From Rhytidiadelphus loreus (lineage: Eukaryota; Streptophyta; Bryopsida; Hypnales; Hylocomiaceae): 64,000 bases of DNA. The first letter of the stretch is position 1. The number at the start of each line of letters is the position of its first letter. Position numbers and translations under genes: made by a program. The notes beneath the pieces are model-generated. The model saw only the letters and a program-made list of their open reading frames with translations, had not been told where the DNA came from and did not search any database. Shown piece after piece: positions 46,813-60,619 of this stretch. The DNA is taken from positions 18,394,760 to 18,458,759 of the forward strand of contig OX344762.1 of the NCBI GenBank assembly GCA_947034895.1. The letters run 5' to 3'.

Positions 46813-48415
46813 GGGTGGAAGCTCCCATTTCGTCACTAGGAACTCACTTTTTTTTTGTTATTAGCATTTTGATTGCAATTTATTGTACAAAATTTCATAA
46901 AAAGAGTGTAAAGCCAAAATAGGTATGTCACATATCAATATAACATTTGATTTTTAATAGAATATTATCCTTAGTTACAACCAAATCTTGCATGTAAATA
47001 GGGTAGAAACCCACGAACTATACATAATAAACGTATTTAAGTAGAAATTGCCCTATTGTCTAAATTTGAGATGCATATGGCATATATTGAATAAATTGGT
47101 CTAAAGAAACTATGTGATGATCCTAGAATAGATTCCCAAAGAGAGGTTTTAGTTTCCCCATTCCATCAACGAAATAGTAGAAACCCCAATTGTTAGCTTG
47201 CAAGTGAAGAAAACTCAAGATGGACTAGTGAAGGGAATCTACAAATTAAGTACAGTGATTTAAGGTAGAAATCATGCTAAGAATCCAGTGGTGCAATCAA
47301 TGTCCAAAGATTCCCTTCTATTTAAAAGATTTTCTATTCACCGAAAGTTAAAGGAGATAGTGGGATTTGATTATCCTTTTGTAAGGTGCAAGGTAAAAAA
47401 ATATAAGTTTGCACATCTTTTGTGGAATTCCATGAGAGTTTCCATAAAAAAATTCAGATTTTTTTGATAGTTAAAAGATATTCTTCCGGATGGTCAACAA
47501 CCAAATTTTACAATAGAAAATTCATGGGAATTACCTGGGGTGTGGAAAAATCTTACTAAAAATCAATATTTTTTCTTTTATGGTAATAATATTCTCCAAT
47601 AAGTTTTAAGACATTCCAATAACCAAAAATATCCAAACCAACAAGATTCTTCAAATTTGGCAAAATTAAAGAAAGTTTGGGAAGTTGACTAATGTTCTGG
47701 AGGCATATGAAATTGGAATGGGGTCGAAGCAGGGTCTTTTCTTACTCCTTTACAACTACTAAAGAGCCTAGGCTAGTCACTTTTTAGAGAAAAGTTGAAC
47801 TCCAAAAGTTGGATTCTGACCTCATTTTGGTTTTAAGTTGGTGCTAGGATTCTTTGCGTTCTGGGTCTAGGAAAAAAGGGTGAAGCTCTCGCTAGACCAA
47901 AAATGATCTTCTAAAGCCAATGGTGCAATCCATTTGTGATTTGGAGTTAATATCCAAAAGTTAGAGTTTTGGACCAGCGTAAAAGTCAAAACTTGAAAAA
48001 TTAGGATGAAAATCCTAAGTGATAAGTTTACCTTGTAGAAATGAGGGGAGATGAGTGCCCTTGGAAGAGTATATAAGGGCACCCCTCCTCTTTTCAAATC
48101 ACCCATTTGATTCATTTTTGAATCTCTTGTTATATTTTGGGTCCATTTAGTTAAATTTTTTGCCATTGCGATCCAAGTTGCCAAATTTGTGTACTTTAGG
48201 AGCATTTTAGCTTTGTTATTGTGTTGTTTATCAAGCTCTCTTTGAAGGAGATTGGAGTCCCTTCAAAGGTTGTACATGTATGCACTTGTTTTGAGCTATT
48301 GCACTAATTTTGTTGAAGTTTATTTATTGAAGTTTACTTTTTTGTACTAATCCTAGAAACAACCTTCCACCTTACCTTGACGATGCTGCTTTTGGGGGGC
48401 TTCTAGTGTGTATTT
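46813..48415 (+). mobile_element. Partial LTR-like element G3
   Basis: Collinear with the first part of G1: start (CATTTCGTCACTAGGAACTCA), AAAATAGGTATGTCACAT, GTTTCCCCATTCCATCAACG, and a TATA motif at 48072-48077 followed by CACCCCTCCTCTTTTC. Similarity fades after about 48415, so the rest is deleted or diverged. Confidence 0.55.
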
Positions 48416-48419
48416 GTGA

Positions 48420-49530
48420 ATATCTAATCTTCTAAGTGGGAATTCCTTAATTGAAAAATCCCCTAGAGTTTGTGTGTGGATGTACTAACTTGTTTGTGTA
48501 CATTTTTAAACTAATAAGTGGTTGTACTAACCTCCTTGCTCTAAATGTGTTATGTTGGTTTTTGACAAGTTAGCTTGGCTGAAAGTGTCTTGTATACTTG
48601 TGGTTTTGCCAAACACAGTGAAGCTTTGGCTTTGGATCTTTAGAAGTTGATAGAAGTTTGGTTTAGCAATTGTCTTGGTTTCCAAAAACACGATCATGAA
48701 GCTTTGACTTCCCAAAGTCTTAGAAGTTGATTACATTCTTTTTAAAATGTCCTAACTTATAGCAAAGCTTTGAACTTAGACATTATAGAATTGTTAGAAT
48801 TTGAAAGGTGGCTCAAGAGACAGTAAAGCTTTGACTTAGAAGTATTTAGAAACTTAGCAACCACCCATGAAACGATGAAACTTTGACTATAAAAGGTCTG
48901 GAAGCAAAGCTCTTTCAAAATTGTAATAGTTGTCGAAATACTTAAGTTCAACCATAGTGATAGTTGCCAAAATAAACCTAGGATACAAATTAGTGAAGAG
49001 AAGGAAGAGATTAGAGAGACTTTGAAGCTCAATTAGAAGCTAAAAACTTGCAAATAGTTCAAATAGAAGCAGTTTCCCTCAATTCTGCTACCATGTGAAG
49101 CTCTCAAATGTTTAGAAATCAAGAGGAAGAATGAAGAGATATTTGAAGAATGAGGGAGTTTAAAATTCTTTTATAGCAAAGATACATCAAAAAGTCTTTG
49201 GGTTCATTAGAAGAAAACATTGACAAAGGGAAAAATGCCCAAATTGTCAAACTAATGGCAAAAAATTATATTTTAATCAAAGTCAACTAATAGAAAAAAA
49301 ATCAAGATATGATAGAATAGTCTTAAAAGTCAAGAGGGAAGTTAGAAGAAAGAATTTAGAAAGAGAGATTAGAAAGAAGTGCAAGAAATTCAAATAAATG
49401 TAGTCACAAATTGTTGACAAAGTAAAAAAAGCCAAATTGTCAATCCTTAGAAAAAAATTCTAATTGAAATAGAAGTCAACTATTAGACAGTTCCCAATAA
49501 GATAAAATAGTCATCAAAGCCAAAGTAGAA
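48420..49530. other. No recognisable gene
   Basis: Loosely repeated words (AAGCTTTGACTT) occur across 48.6-48.9 kb. It may be decayed retroelement sequence upstream of the copia relic, but no gag motif was seen. Confidence 0.35.
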
Positions 49531-49539
49531 GATAGAATG

Positions 49540-52260
49540 GCATCAATGCCTAGGTTGCATAGGCCTCCATGAACTACAACTTATGCACATCAAATACCAA
49601 GTTCATGGTTTACATTTGACATCATCCCATAAATTAAGTTTGTATCCTAGTTGTCTTAAAGGAAAACAACAACAATCTAGGTTCAATACATGAAAAACAC
49701 TTTGGGCCTCTAATAAATTAGAACTTATTCATTCGGATGTTTGCGGACCAATGCAAACATATTCACATGGTAGAATACAATATTTTGTGACTTTTATTGA
49801 TGGTTTTTTGGAAAGAACAATTGTTCAATTTATGGCCAAGAAAAGTGAAGTTTTTGACAAATTTGTTGAATACAAAAATATGGCTGAAATCCAAATTGGA
49901 TGTAAGTTGAAAGTAATAAGAAGCGACAATGAAGGAGAATATATTTATGACCAATTCACCAAGTATTTTATTGATCATGGAATCCTTAGATAGCTTACTG
50001 CTGCATATACCCTTCAACAAAATGGTATTGTCGAGAGAATGAATTGGATCCTTGTTGAGAGTGCACAATGTATGTTATTCTATATAGAAATTAATAATAC
50101 TTTTTGGACTGAAGCCGCATCATATATACTCAATAGATTATAGATCACCTACTTGTGAAGTTCTAGATATCACACCAGAAGAATTATGGAGTGGTATTAT
50201 CCCACTGTTTTCCACCTTTGTGTTTTGGGTAGTAAAGCATTTTATCAAATTCTAAGTGAAAAACGTAAGACATTTGATAGCAAAAGTCAAGAGGGCATAT
50301 TGGTAGGATATAGTAACACTACTAAAGCCTATAGGTTATATAATTTTTGAGACAAAGTCTATCATAATAAAAGGACACAAACCTTGATTTTCACATTTCA
50401 ATAAATTCCAGTACAAACTTTCCTTCTAGTAAGTTGCTTGATGATAATCCAACCTATGGATGTAGAAGAAAATCTGCAAAATTCACCACTAGAAATTCCA
50501 AACTATCATTTGGACTCTGACTCTGAATTTTATCATTCAGGCGGTGAATTTGAAGGACAAAATGAACCAAAAAAAGACCTATCTACCTCTCGTGAAGACA
50601 TCAATATTGCATCGTCAAGTACACCTCGACGATCTACACGTGAACGGGTTCCTTCACACAAATTCCTTGAAGCTTTCATTTTTACAGTTGAACCTTTCAA
50701 ATCCAATGCCAAACCTAGTTCATATCAAGAGGCTATAATAAGTACAAATTCTGCTTGGAGGAAAGCGGCAATGGATGACAAATATAAATCTTTGATAGAT
50801 AATAAAACATGGACAATCGTAGAATTGCTAAAAGGTCATTAGCCTGTTGGTTGTAGATGGATTTATAAAATCAAATTAAAATCAAATGATACTATTGATA
50901 GGTTCAAAGCTTGTCTTGTTGCAAAAGAGTATTCACAAATTAAGGGCCTTGATTTCATGAAGGCTTTTCCCTAGTTGTCAAAATTACATCAATTTGCGTC
51001 CTTTTAGCATGGGTTGCTACTAGGGGTGTCTTTGTACATTAGATGGATGTCAAACGTGCATTTCTAAATGAATTACTAGAAGAATTGATTTACAATTTTC
51101 TCATAAGGTTTGTCTCTTATATAAATCCCTGTATGAATTTAAACAAAGCTCAAGGGCATGGTACCACAAAATCCATGCATTTTTAATGTCTATAGGTTTC
51201 ATTAGTAGCATTGCCGATTCTAATATTTATACTAAGAAGCAAGGGGATGTCTTTTTAGTCATGGCTTTTTATGTAGATGATACAATTTTCATCACTAATG
51301 ATCCCTTAGGTTTACATTTAGCTACTAAAATCTAATTGGAAAAGGAATATAGTATAATAAACCTTGGTTCATTAGAATATGTTCTTGGAATTCAACAAAT
51401 AGTTGATCACACCTCTAAAAAGGTGTATCTTACTTAACACCAATATATTAAAGAAATATTAAAACAATTTAATATGATCAATTGTAAATGTGTTTCCACT
51501 CCAATTGAAGCTTTATCTAAATATATTCTATGAGATGATCTACTTTCTCATGAAAAACAATTAGAAATGAATAAAATTCCATACCGTGAAGTTGTTGGTT
51601 ATTTGAGCCACGCAAGTGTTTGTACTCATCTTGATATTAGTTTTGAGGTCGGACAAGTCTCCAAACATTTACCTATCCAAACCTCAAGACTAGACAAATG
51701 TTAAGCAAATTCTTTGATATTTACAAGGCACTTCCAATTACAATCTCTCCTATAATTGTTTCTCTAAGACGCGTTATAAACTTGAGTTAATTGGTTTTAT
51801 TGATGCTAATTGGGTAGGGGATCATGCCTCTTGCAAATCCACTTCTAGTTACATGTTTATTTTAGGAGGAGTGGTGAGTTGGAAAAAAAAAAAAAAAAGT
51901 AGTATTGCTTTGTCCTCAACAAAAGCCAAATATGTTTCTCTTTTCCAATCTATCAAAGAAGTCATATGCCATCATAATTTGCTTCAAGATTTGGGAGAAA
52001 CACAACATCAACCTACAATTATATATTGTGATAATCAAGGAGCTATTGCTTTAAGTCATAATCCCAAATTCCACTCTCGTACAAAGTATATTGATATACA
52101 ACATCATAATATACAAGAACAAGTAAAGAATGACACAATGGAGCTAAAATATTGTCTGACTGAGAATATGTTAACAAATTTCTTTGTAAAAGGATTAAGT
52201 AAAATAAAACATGAAAAATGTGTTCAATCTGGTGGATTAGGAATTGTTAGTAGTGTTGTA
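49540..52260 (+). pseudogene. Ty1/copia polyprotein relic (integrase, RT, RNase H)
   Basis: Domains run in the copia order. There is a GAG-pre-integrase remnant (HELQLMHIKYQVHG) and an integrase with its acidic residues visible in HSDVCGPM, IRSDNEGEY and QQNGIVERMN. The RT start is AWRKAAMDDKYKSLIDNKTW. The RT active-site motif FYVDDTIFITND lies at about 51267-51299. RNase H shows ALSSTKAKYVSL, YCDNQGAIAL and HSRTKYIDIQHH. In-frame stops (for example near 49991, 50840 and 50971) and frameshifts make it inactive. LTRs were not identified with confidence. Codon use and AT content match the surrounding repeats. Confidence 0.9.
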
Positions 52261-52409
52261 GCTTTAAAATTTATTAAATTTTTGTTAAGGGTGGTTGATG
52301 GATGCAGTAACATCAAACTTAATATAATTAGTCTTAAGAAGGTTTTACCTTTCATAGAAGACATAACCCTTCTCAAAAGATGTGTCTTTAAATATAGATT
52401 AGAAACGTA

Positions 52410-53760
52410 ACTTTTATGTACTATTTAAAGGTTCAAGTGTTGAGCTTTATAATTAAGAAGTTATTCAAGAATGATTTGGCTCTTGTCTTCCTTGCCTCAT
52501 TGTTTTAGTTATAGTTTAACAAGCCGCTCATTGATGTAGACATTTAATAATCATTGGTTAAATGTCTAGTAAAAAGAAGAAGTTAAATGGATGCCTCTTA
52601 TAAATATCAAACTAACTATTCATCTATTATATGGAAATACCTTGATTATATTATTTAATTAGCAAACTGGCTATTGGTGATGGATGATTTGAAGTTGAAG
52701 ATTTTTTTTTCCTTTGTTTCAATTACCATGATTATATGGTTTCTATTCATGATTTGGCAATTTCTCGTGGAGAATTTTTTTTCGTATTTTGATTAGCAAT
52801 TTTTGTTCATGTTTGGTAGTTTTTCTTTGATATTTTTTTCCACACAATTCCTCTTTCAAACGTTTATTTCTATTAAAATATTGTTTTTGATGGTGTAGTT
52901 TTTCTTTGCAAATTTGTTGTTGTCCTATTTTGACCACTAACTTTCAATCATATGATGTTTAGGCCCATTGTTGTTGGGGGTGGTTGCAAGAAAGACTGGT
53001 CCTATGAGGCGTCACAATTGAAGTGATGGAGTTGGTTTTGGTTGTAACTTTTGGAAATTGAAGCCAATGGACTTGGAATTTTTATGGAAGATTGCTAACT
53101 TAGAAAACATGAGATTTGTTATTTTTCAAAAAATTTGAAAAATAATGTTATAATTAAATATCAATTTAGCTAAAAAGTCACACTTTGCGGTTTAGGGGGT
53201 TTTAGTACTGTGAAGTATCCAAAAAACATGATGTTCACTTGACCTTTTTGTGGCCTATTCCCATACTAGTTTGGCATGTGCCCACCAAAGGGAATTAAGA
53301 AAAAAACAATTTTTTGTCCTCAACATGCATGCAAATAAGGGTCCCTTGTGCATAGCACTCCAAACTTTCATGATGGTTTCAACTTTTAGTTTTTGGTGAA
53401 ATGTAATCACTATCAAGTCTTTATAAATGGCCAATTTTTAGTTTTTATTTATTCATGATTTTCTAATTTTTATTAATTTATACTTAATTTTATCTACTTT
53501 CTGTAACAAACTGTCATTTTTTTAAGTAGTATTGTTTCAATATTATAAAGTACTCAAAAGTACTATTGGCCGTTGATTTTTCATATCAACGGTTGAGATT
53601 GTTCCGTTTTGTAGTACTCTTAGTACTCTTAGTACTGGGTAGAAAAAACGCAGTTTTTGACCAAACGCTACCAAAATCGTTTTGTCTTTCTTGCAATCAC
53701 CCTTGACATCCTTTTTTTTGGATTGGTAGTTTTATAGAATAGTTTTATGGAGTCTTTTCC
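52410..53760. other. No recognisable gene
   Basis: AT-rich DNA downstream of the copia relic. No clear 3' LTR and no open frame above 65 codons with a known motif. Confidence 0.4.
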
Positions 53761-53799
53761 ATTGGGTTTTTTGTTGTTGGACTTCTAGGCGTTTTTTTC

Positions 53800-55150
53800 T
53801 TTGTTCTTGGATTCATAGAACAAAATGATCTTCCAGAGAGGTAACTTTCATTTCAATATTTATTTATGTGTTTATTTGTATATTTTGAGTATTAGATAAT
53901 TTATTTTATTTTCATTGGTTTGAAATGGTAAGAAGGCAATTAGCCTCCATGCTTATTCAGACTAGATTTGTTTAGTTTATAATGGTTTAAGGAATAATAA
54001 AAAGGCAATTGGCCTTTATGTACTTTCTAATCTATTTATACATTTTTCTAATTGTATATATAGAAATTTTTAATATTCTATGTATATATATAATTTTTTT
54101 AATATAATCATAATATTTTATAGGAAAATGAACAAAATGATAAAAATAAAATAAAATTGGAAGCAATATGCTTCTTCTAAAGCCTGTAGAAAGGCTAAAA
54201 TGAACAAGAGAGTTTGAAGATGTATGAACAAAAATTAAAGGTATTTTTTACTTAAATTTTTTTGGAATTACTTGTTTTATTGTTGTAAAATTGTATGCCT
54301 TGTTGATTATGTCCCAGATTGGTTTGTTTTTCAATTTTTTTTCCTTCCTTCCTTTCATATCTTTGTATCAATATTTAAATTAATGGAATGTAGGTGCATT
54401 TGTCATTCAAAGGGAACAATGCCTTGAAAACCTTCATAAAGTATCTTTAGATGTTGTTTCTAGAGATTATTTGCATATTTATCACAGGCTAGTGGCGATA
54501 CATGATAAGACATCAAAAGAAATTGTCCTTGTAGTTCAATTTACCTCATTTGATCAAATGGCACATGAGCAATTTGAAGAATATCAAGAACTTAAAACAA
54601 CACTTATAAGCCTTAAAAATGGTATTAATTTGGTCACATGTAATGGACTGTAAAGAGGAGGAGAAATGTAGGCCCTTGGATGGAGAGGAGGTATATATTT
54701 TTGTTTGTATTTATTATTCATTTATTTTTGTTGTTTTATTATATTATTTATTATATTTATCCATATTATTTTCAAAAAAATATTATTTTGATTAAAAAGT
54801 TCTTTAATGAAATGTAGGAAGGGATCTAGGTTTACTTTTTGGCCAATATGTTTCCAATTGGAAGATGGAATATGATGCTTCAACTCTTCAAAAATGGAAG
54901 CGTGGCCAAGACTTAATATCATGGTTTTCTTCCATTTATGATAAAAATGATAATATTTTAGCTCCTATTTTATTTGAATACACTAAAACAAAAGTTATTT
55001 ATGCGGAGGTTCCTAATTTAATTTAAACAAATTTTAGTATTTTACATGAAGAACAAGGTGGATTTTGTAGTGATTTTATATACACTATTAATAATTTTTG
55101 TAACAAGCTCCATCATCATATGGAATACAATTCTTATGCATATGGTATTT
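53800..55150 (+). pseudogene. Intron-bearing pseudogene of unknown family
   Basis: Exon-like blocks with good splice signals follow one another. A donor AGAGAG|GTAACT lies near 53841. A block at about 54124-54240 ends AAG|GTATTT. The main block, about 54394-54690, follows TGTAG and ends GAG|GTATAT. A last block at about 54819-55150 follows ATGTAG. The main block reads YHRLVAIHDKTSKEIVLVVQ and FDQMAHEQFEEYQELKTTL. The last reads FGQYVSNWKMEYDASTLQKW and DLISWFSSIYDKNDNILAPI. Stops interrupt it (TAA at 54651, TAG near 54670, TAA near 55024). I do not recognise the family. It could be a transposon-associated or an orphan host gene. Confidence 0.4.
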
Positions 55151-55499
55151 AGGCTCCTATTTGTTTGAAGAGTGGTAAATTAGCAATAAAAAACAATGCT
55201 TTAGTAGTGAAAGAAGATAATTTCTTGTTGGTAGTTATAAAGTCTACATTGACTTTGATGCCTATGATGGGATTGTATAAATCCTTTGATGTTGTAGGAT
55301 AGACTTTCATAGTACCATTCCATTCAGTACTTCTTTTTATTATAGAAAGATTGAAACATTCATGTAAATCAACAAGGGCTTGGTTCAACGGATAAAAATA
55401 ATGATTATGATACAAAAGAAAGGTAGAGATATAACCAAAAAAGTACGGGGTATCAAGCAAATTGTAGAGTCCAAATTACAAAATATAAAATAGATTTCT

Positions 55500-58400
55500 A
55501 AACCTTTTTCAAAAAATATGTATAAAAAATGAGGTGATTATTTTATTTTGACCTTGAATTCAAATAGTAGATTATCATCTTTTGAAGTTTGGTCTGAGTA
55601 CTATAATCTATTTTATTTTCTAAATTCACATTGTAGCAAAAAAATCATAATGTACCTTAACATGGGGTGATTGGAAGCCCAACTATTGTACAATCAACAC
55701 TGTTCCTGGTCAAGTTGGTTTCTATATGTGTTGACATCACCATCATTTCTAGCATTAAATATTAGGAATTAAAGTTAAAATATGCATTCCAAAGAGGCCC
55801 AAGATACTTTTACTAAAGTGTGACTATCACTTCAATGTCCTTGGCTTCTAAAACTAGGGATTATTTTACTCCACCACGATTGAGTGCAAGCATTGACAAT
55901 GTCTAGCAGCATTCATGTGAACTACATGCATACTTCATGTTCATTGGTTGCACCTCCTATATTTCACACTCAACTAGAGTGTTAGCACCACTTGTAGTTA
56001 TTAGGCAAAGGCAATCACATTATCTTGCAAGTTGACTACTACTGCCTCCAAAAGGCCTTTTCTAAACTCAAATTGTTTCTAATGTATGGGGAATGAGAAT
56101 GTGGAAGAGTACGCTCATTTGAGGCTTTGAAGTTGGATAGAGAGTTGCAAGGGTTTGGGAGCTGCTTATAGTTATTGTATTTTGTGTCCTTGTGATTTGT
56201 TCCTATCTCAATCGATTGCACTGTCCTAGGCATTTGTATTGCTATTTTTTTTTATTGTGGTTGTGGTTGTGGTTGTTGTGGTTTTGTTTGCTTTGAGTGA
56301 TTGTTGTTGCAAGGAATGTTGTTGCAAGGGCTACCTTTTTCCAATGAACATCTCAAACCTTGACCTTGCACCCACATTAATTTGTAGATAGCAAACTCTT
56401 GATTGATACTCACCCGTTGACATTTCATCCCAAGCTAGTCATAGTGTTGTAGCCTACAACAACAACGCTAGTGTGGAGCCTAAAAATGTGAGCCTACAAG
56501 CCGTGAGCTTAGATTTAGTGACCTTAGGAATCCAAAAAAATAGAATTATAAAGATTATCCTTTAAAATTTTGAAAATAAGTGGCATTTTTTAGAATAAAA
56601 TTTGAATTTTAGAAATTCTTGTTACCTATGATTGTGGAAAAAATAGGTATTCTATAACCATGGAAGATAATTTGGTCCACTAAATCTAAAAAATTTCATC
56701 AAAGTCTCCAAGTGAATTATTCAAACAATCCATATAATACTTCACCAAATACTATCAATTTATTCCATTTCAGAAATTCCATTTGGGGCTTAAGAACTTT
56801 GCATTCAGTAATAAATTAAATTTAGAATTACAAAATCTTGCCATTTTGGCCTTCATAAATTATTTCTCAACAATTTGTCTACCACTAATTAAACTCCAAA
56901 CAAACTTTTTGAAGCAAATCTAGATGTGAAAACATATTCTAAAAAAATGGTAATGACAACTACAATATTGTTGAAGCTATGGACCTCTCTAGTTAGTCAA
57001 TTTCAAAATTTCAGCTCTAGATAGGAGCAAATTCACTTTTTTGAAGCTGAAAATGGAGGCATGAATGAACTTGTTTTCTTTGGAATTCATCTTGCAGAAA
57101 TACCTAAAAAGATAATATAGGTGTTTGCAGTTCACATACTCTAGTCAATCACCTATTGCAACCATAGCCATGTCAACAAAACTAGGGTAAGAAAATTATG
57201 GGAATATGCTAATAGAAATGTGGTAGTCATTCAAATAAATGTTAATTCCAATTTTTAAACATATTATGGCTTCAAGCCTTGGAAATGGTAGCATGGTAAC
57301 ATTGTTGATGCTTCCCTTTACATTTTGGGTATTCTTCCATTTGTTTTGATGTTTAGTTGTTACTGCATTTAAGATTCTTCAAATATTTTTTCCCTTCCGA
57401 GTTGTTAAATACTGATCTGGATTTGTAGTGTCGCCATGCTCAAATATAGTAGGCTCAAAAACTCTCAACATAGTGAATAGACGTGAAAACATAGCCTCAC
57501 ATGCTTGTAGATGAAAACCCGCATGTTGAAGAAGAAGCATCCCTTGCCTAGTTAGATTTGTGCATGTGAAGATCAATCAAACTTCTAGCACCTCATGCTA
57601 GTTTAGAATCACAAAACTAAAAGCCGGAGATGATTACTTTAGTGGAGTTATATTCTTTCTTACATCCACGATAGGTTGGAGTTGGAGTCTTCCTGGAGTT
57701 GGATTGTCGATTTACAATGCAAATAAGGCATATTTTTTTGGTTCCATACTCTTGGGCTTGGCACTTTGTAACAGACTTGTAGGAGATTTTTGCAATGTGC
57801 CATTGTAACACGTTACAATTTGACTCCATCACTCAAGTGACATGAAGAACTTCTCTAAAGTTGGCAGTGATTGAAATTGGCTCTAATGTAGGAGAACAAG
57901 TAGATCTAGATTTAATTTGAACTCAAGTAGATCTAGATGATGTGAATCATCATCTGAGCCAATGGGAAGATCCAACTTCCTCTTTAAACTTCCAAACACC
58001 TCTTCTCCCTCCAAGTATAGGACACAAGTGGATATTTTATGAATCCTTTCCAATTGATTAAGAGCCGCCATCAACTTCTTTGGATCTCCACATCAACAAG
58101 CAACTCTCAATTTCAACTCTTGTTTTGAGGGCCTAATTCTAGATGTTGATCCGCTTAGATAAGCTTGATAATTTGTCATTTGCATGAAAGCACAAATGCT
58201 ATCATCACATGTTGCCGCATACAAGTCGTTTCCATAATTTCCTAACTATTGTAATCATTTGCTGTGATTGTCTTGGACAGATTGCATAAAGGTATATTTG
58301 CCTCTTTTTCAAGTGTCATTCTATATTTGTGTCAATTCTAATAGTTAGATTGTATACAATTCAATTTATAGAATTCAAACATTTAAACAAACACAATTTT

Positions 58401-58720
58401 AGATAGGATAAGAAAGAGTCACCATTTGCCAAAAGCCACCCCACTATCGATATCTAAACTGCCCAAAAGCCAACCAAAGATTCAACTCATGGATCCTATC
58501 TTCTGTGGCTTGTCTAGATGATAACCATCATGCTCAATTTGCAAAGTACCTTGTTTTTGCTATTTCCCTTGTCTTAGCATCCTTGTACTACTTGCAAAGT
58601 TGATTGTATTGGTATTGGAAGTTTGGCTTAATAAATTTTTTAGTATAGTTGTGGAATGAATTGGTCTTATGTAGTAGTCATGCCCATTCGTAATTCTCCA
58701 TGGGTTTCTTGAGGCAAATG
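55500..58720. other. No recognisable gene
   Basis: AT-rich sequence with short frames on both strands. None carries a motif I know, and no terminal repeats were found. Confidence 0.4.
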
Positions 58721-58724
58721 CAAT

Positions 58725-60110
58725 CACTACAAGAAAATGGGCAAAAATGTGACTACAGAGAATGACTGCTTGACCAAAACGACTCAAGAATGACTTGGGT
58801 TCCCTAATTGCACCAATGCTGTGAGAATTATAGTAGCGGAGTCATTCTGCAGTCGGGAGTGCGACTGTAGGACGAAAAGTCCACGAGGGATTCAAAGTTT
58901 CATCCACTGTATTTTGTTCACAACATCACCGACTTGTATAGACTGCAACGTAGTCATATTATATGACTGCTTGTCACTCCAATGCGACTAGAAAGTGACT
59001 TCAATGTGACTAGAAAATGACTCCAAGAACCCCAATAGCTCAGTTCTGGGAAGTTACAACTTCATGTTAGAAAAAGAAAAAGAAAATGGACAGAAAGAAA
59101 GACGTGGCCGAAAGGCAAATTTCCTTCCAAAAAGAGTTTCACTATTGCGCGACTACAAAATGAGTGAATTGTCACTACACCTTTTTGAAATAGAAAACTC
59201 AACAAAACACAATTTGAAAGGGTATTGTCATGTGCTTCTTTGATTATTAATGGATGCAACTTAGAGATGATGTTGTATCATTTAAAAAAATTGTTTAATC
59301 TTTTTTTCTCTTCCTATCCCTTTTCTTCTTTTACATCCTCTTCTTCTTTTTACTTCTCTTATCTATTTCATGAATTGTAATTTTTCTTCAACTTACTTTA
59401 AAAAATAATAATAATAATTACTCTCTTTTCAATATTTTATTATTTTTTATATTTTTTATATTATTTTCCATTCTAATTAAAATAATGCACTCTTGAAGAC
59501 TTATTTATCTTATTCGACTTATTTCTCTCTATTTACTAATGTTTTTCTGTAAAACAAACTGAAAAAATTAAGTTAGATTGACAATGCAAAGGCCAAAAAC
59601 TAAATTTTAGATGACACTTAGCACCTCTAAGAGATAGAAAAACAATTTTTCATTCTTGACCAATTTTTATGGAACTAGGTTGAAAACTTTTACAATGTCT
59701 ATCTTTCATCCATTAGTTTTTGTTCACAACATTGTTAAACTTCCAATGTGGACTTAATCAATTGTGGAGGCCATAGTCAAAAGTGAATAAACTATGCGAC
59801 TGTATTTTGACTGCGATTTCTTCTAAGGCGACTACGTAATGACTTTCGTGTTACTAATTTACTATTGCATTAGAATTTTACAAATCCTATATTGTTTGTC
59901 TTGCCTCCTACCACCCACTTGTATAAAAGTTTTGTCATTTGAGCTCTTTGTATTCACACACTAAGTGGCTTAAGAAGCCATTTGACATATGCAAAATATT
60001 GTGTATTGTGTATTATATATTTGTATATGGTGTATGGTATATTATATATTTGTATATGGTGTATTGTGTATAATATATTTGTATATGGTATATGGTGTAC
60101 TCATTATACC
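58725..60110 (+). mobile_element. CACTA-type element, left end and subterminal repeats
   Basis: It starts CACTACAAGAAAATGG, the canonical terminus of plant CACTA (En/Spm) elements. The next kilobase is dense with short words such as GCGACTAGAAAGTGACT, ATGACTGCTT and GGCGACTACGTAATGACTT, which look like subterminal transposase-binding repeats. From 59460 to 60110 it matches 63340-64000 directly. It ends in the F block (TATA-like motif near 59937) and a tail of GTATATGGTGTAT units. The right terminus was not found. Confidence 0.55.
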
Positions 60111-60134
60111 CATTTTGCACATTTCACCGAATCT

Positions 60135-60405
60135 TAAAAATAATCTTTCATTTTTTTAGATTTTAGAAAATAATATTCAAAAAAATTCTAGATTTCAGAA
60201 GTTATATTCAAAATACATAGATTTTAGATTATAATCATAGATTTTAGAATATAATCATAGATTTTAGAAAATAATATTCAAATTTTCTAGATTTGAAAAT
60301 ATAATCTTAAATTTTATTAAATAATATTCAAATTTCCTAGATTTTAGGATATAATCCTAGATTTCAGAAAATAATATTCAAATTTTCTAGATTTGAGAAA
60401 ATAAA
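60135..60405. repeat. Degenerate tandem repeat
   Basis: Roughly 24-48 bp units of the form TAGATTTTAGAAAATAATAT then TCAAATTT repeat about eight times with drift. Confidence 0.6.
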
Positions 60406-60619
60406 TTGACTACTGATGTGGATGTCCATGTCAGATTTAAAAGGGGTCCATTGCCACTACACAGTGATTGCAGAATGACTTCAGAATTACTTCAATCCAT
60501 TGTGTCCGGTCAACTTCCTTCTTTCTTTATTCCTTCTTTCTTTACTCTTTTTCTCTTTCTTTTTCATCCACTCCTACATCCAAGGTATACATGGATGGTG
60601 ATAATACAAACCCAGTCGT

